A stretch of DNA of 5,463 nucleotides from Chloroflexi bacterium RBG_16_51_16 (GTDB taxonomy: Bacteria > Chloroflexota > Anaerolineae > Anaerolineales > Villigracilaceae), in NCBI GenBank assembly GCA_001796785.1, contig MGNL01000055.1, forward strand, positions 1 to 5,463, written 5' to 3'. The notes under the pieces were generated by a model. That model was not told the origin of the DNA. It saw only the letters and a list, made by a program, of their open reading frames with translations, and searched no databases. The translations under genes and the position numbers were made by a program. Each line of letters starts with the position of its first letter. Position 1 is the stretch's first letter. Below, piece after piece: positions 4,931 through 5,463 of this stretch.

Positions 4931-5463
4931 TTATTTCCCTTTTATTTTATTGGGCTTTCTGACTACCTTGGAAACCTTTTTACCTGCCTTGCCTTTTTTG
5001 GAGGATTTGGCTGCCCTGCCAACTTTCGGCGCATATTTCAGAGCAACATGTGCAGCCGCCAGCCGTGCAATCGGCACACGGTATGGCGAACAGGAAACAT
5101 AATTGTTGCCAATGAGGTGGCACCATTCGATCGATTCGGGGTCGCCGCCATGTTCACCGCAAATTCCGACTTCCAAGTTGGGACGGGTGACGCGACCTTC
5201 CTCGACCGCCATCTTCATCAACCGACCCACGCCATCCCGATCCAGTGTCTGGAAGGGATTCACAGGCAGGATTCCCTGCTCGACATAGGTTACAAGGAAG
5301 TTACGCTCGGCATCATCGCGTGAATAACCGAAAGTCATCTGAGTCAGGTCATTCGTACCGAAGGAAAAGAACTCGGCAAGCCTGGCCACTTCGGATGCTG
5401 TCACGGCGGCGCGTGGGATCTCAATCATCGTGCCGAACTTGTAATCGAACTCGATCTTCTTTT
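4931..5463 (-). CDS. ppdK: Pyruvate, phosphate dikinase, C-terminal part (5' end outside window)
   Basis: PPDK interconverts pyruvate + ATP + phosphate with phosphoenolpyruvate + AMP + diphosphate in the cytoplasm. Only the end of the C-terminal PEP/pyruvate-binding TIM-barrel domain is visible: 176 codons, the frame being open to the right edge. The usual internal ATG at 5428 is not the start; the preceding codons (KKIEFDYKFGT) read straight into the family motif MIEIPRAA. Further landmarks are FFSFGTNDLTQMTFGYSRDD with the conserved Asn-Asp pair, VGICGEHGGDP with the catalytic cysteine (visible residue 101), and YVSCSPYRVPIARLAAA where most family members end. Here about 35 more residues follow: 13 Lys, 2 Arg and no acidic residues. 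PEP synthase and enzyme I are related, but the GTNDLTQMTFGYSRDD and NNYVSCSPYRVP forms are typical of PPDK. The gene ends near the shared hairpin terminator; its promoter is not in the window. Confidence 0.93.
   Translation of the reverse strand, partial: KKIEFDYKFGTMIEIPRAAVTASEVARLAEFFSFGTNDLTQMTFGYSRDDAERNFLVTYVEQGILPVNPFQTLDRDGVGRLMKMAVEEGRVTRPNLEVGICGEHGGDPESIEWCHLIGNNYVSCSPYRVPIARLAAAHVALKYAPKVGRAAKSSKKGKAGKKVSKVVRKPNKIKGK

Noticed and set aside
5048..5323. Plus-strand open frames opposite ppdK
   Set aside because: They mirror the conserved PPDK coding sequence on the other strand and show no independent features.

Overview
The window looks like chromosomal DNA from a free-living bacterium with moderate GC content. 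My best guess is the Chloroflexota, class Anaerolineae. This rests on the feel of the protein sequences (a DNRLRE-type secreted-protein end and a compact E1alpha/E1beta/E2 set), not on any marker gene, so it is tentative. No mobile element, CRISPR array, tRNA or rRNA is visible.

Layout from left to right. (1) Positions 1-585, plus strand: the C-terminal 194 codons of a probably secreted protein that ends in a DNRLRE/CBM96-like beta-sandwich domain; its start lies outside the window. (2) Positions 653-3956, minus strand: a three-gene 2-oxoacid dehydrogenase operon transcribed right to left as E1alpha (pdhA), E1beta (pdhB), E2 (pdhC), most likely the pyruvate dehydrogenase complex. No E3 (dihydrolipoamide dehydrogenase) gene is present here. 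(3) Positions 3957-4210: a divergent control region. It holds an extended -10 promoter for the operon, a terminator-like hairpin in the pdhA leader, a 14-bp inverted repeat, and a strong promoter facing the other way. (4) Positions 4211-4381, plus strand: a 56-residue two-helix membrane protein of unknown function, closed by a textbook intrinsic terminator. (5) Positions 4510-4794, plus strand: a 94-residue dimeric alpha/beta-barrel (ABM-like) protein with its own promoter. (6) Positions 4867-4900: a hairpin terminator between convergent genes. (7) Positions 4931-5463, minus strand: the C-terminal 176 codons of pyruvate, phosphate dikinase (ppdK), running off the right edge and carrying an unusual lysine-rich tail.

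How the genes work together: the core theme is pyruvate. The dehydrogenase complex burns pyruvate to acetyl-CoA, CO2 and NADH. PPDK interconverts pyruvate and phosphoenolpyruvate. The two small plus-strand genes between them appear to be independent transcription units, and nothing in their sequence ties them to pyruvate.

I found no convincing new multi-gene system. The observations most worth a second look are the terminator-like hairpin between the pdhA promoter and its start codon, the self-contained small membrane-protein unit, the repeated TGn-extended -10 promoters, and the basic tail on PPDK.
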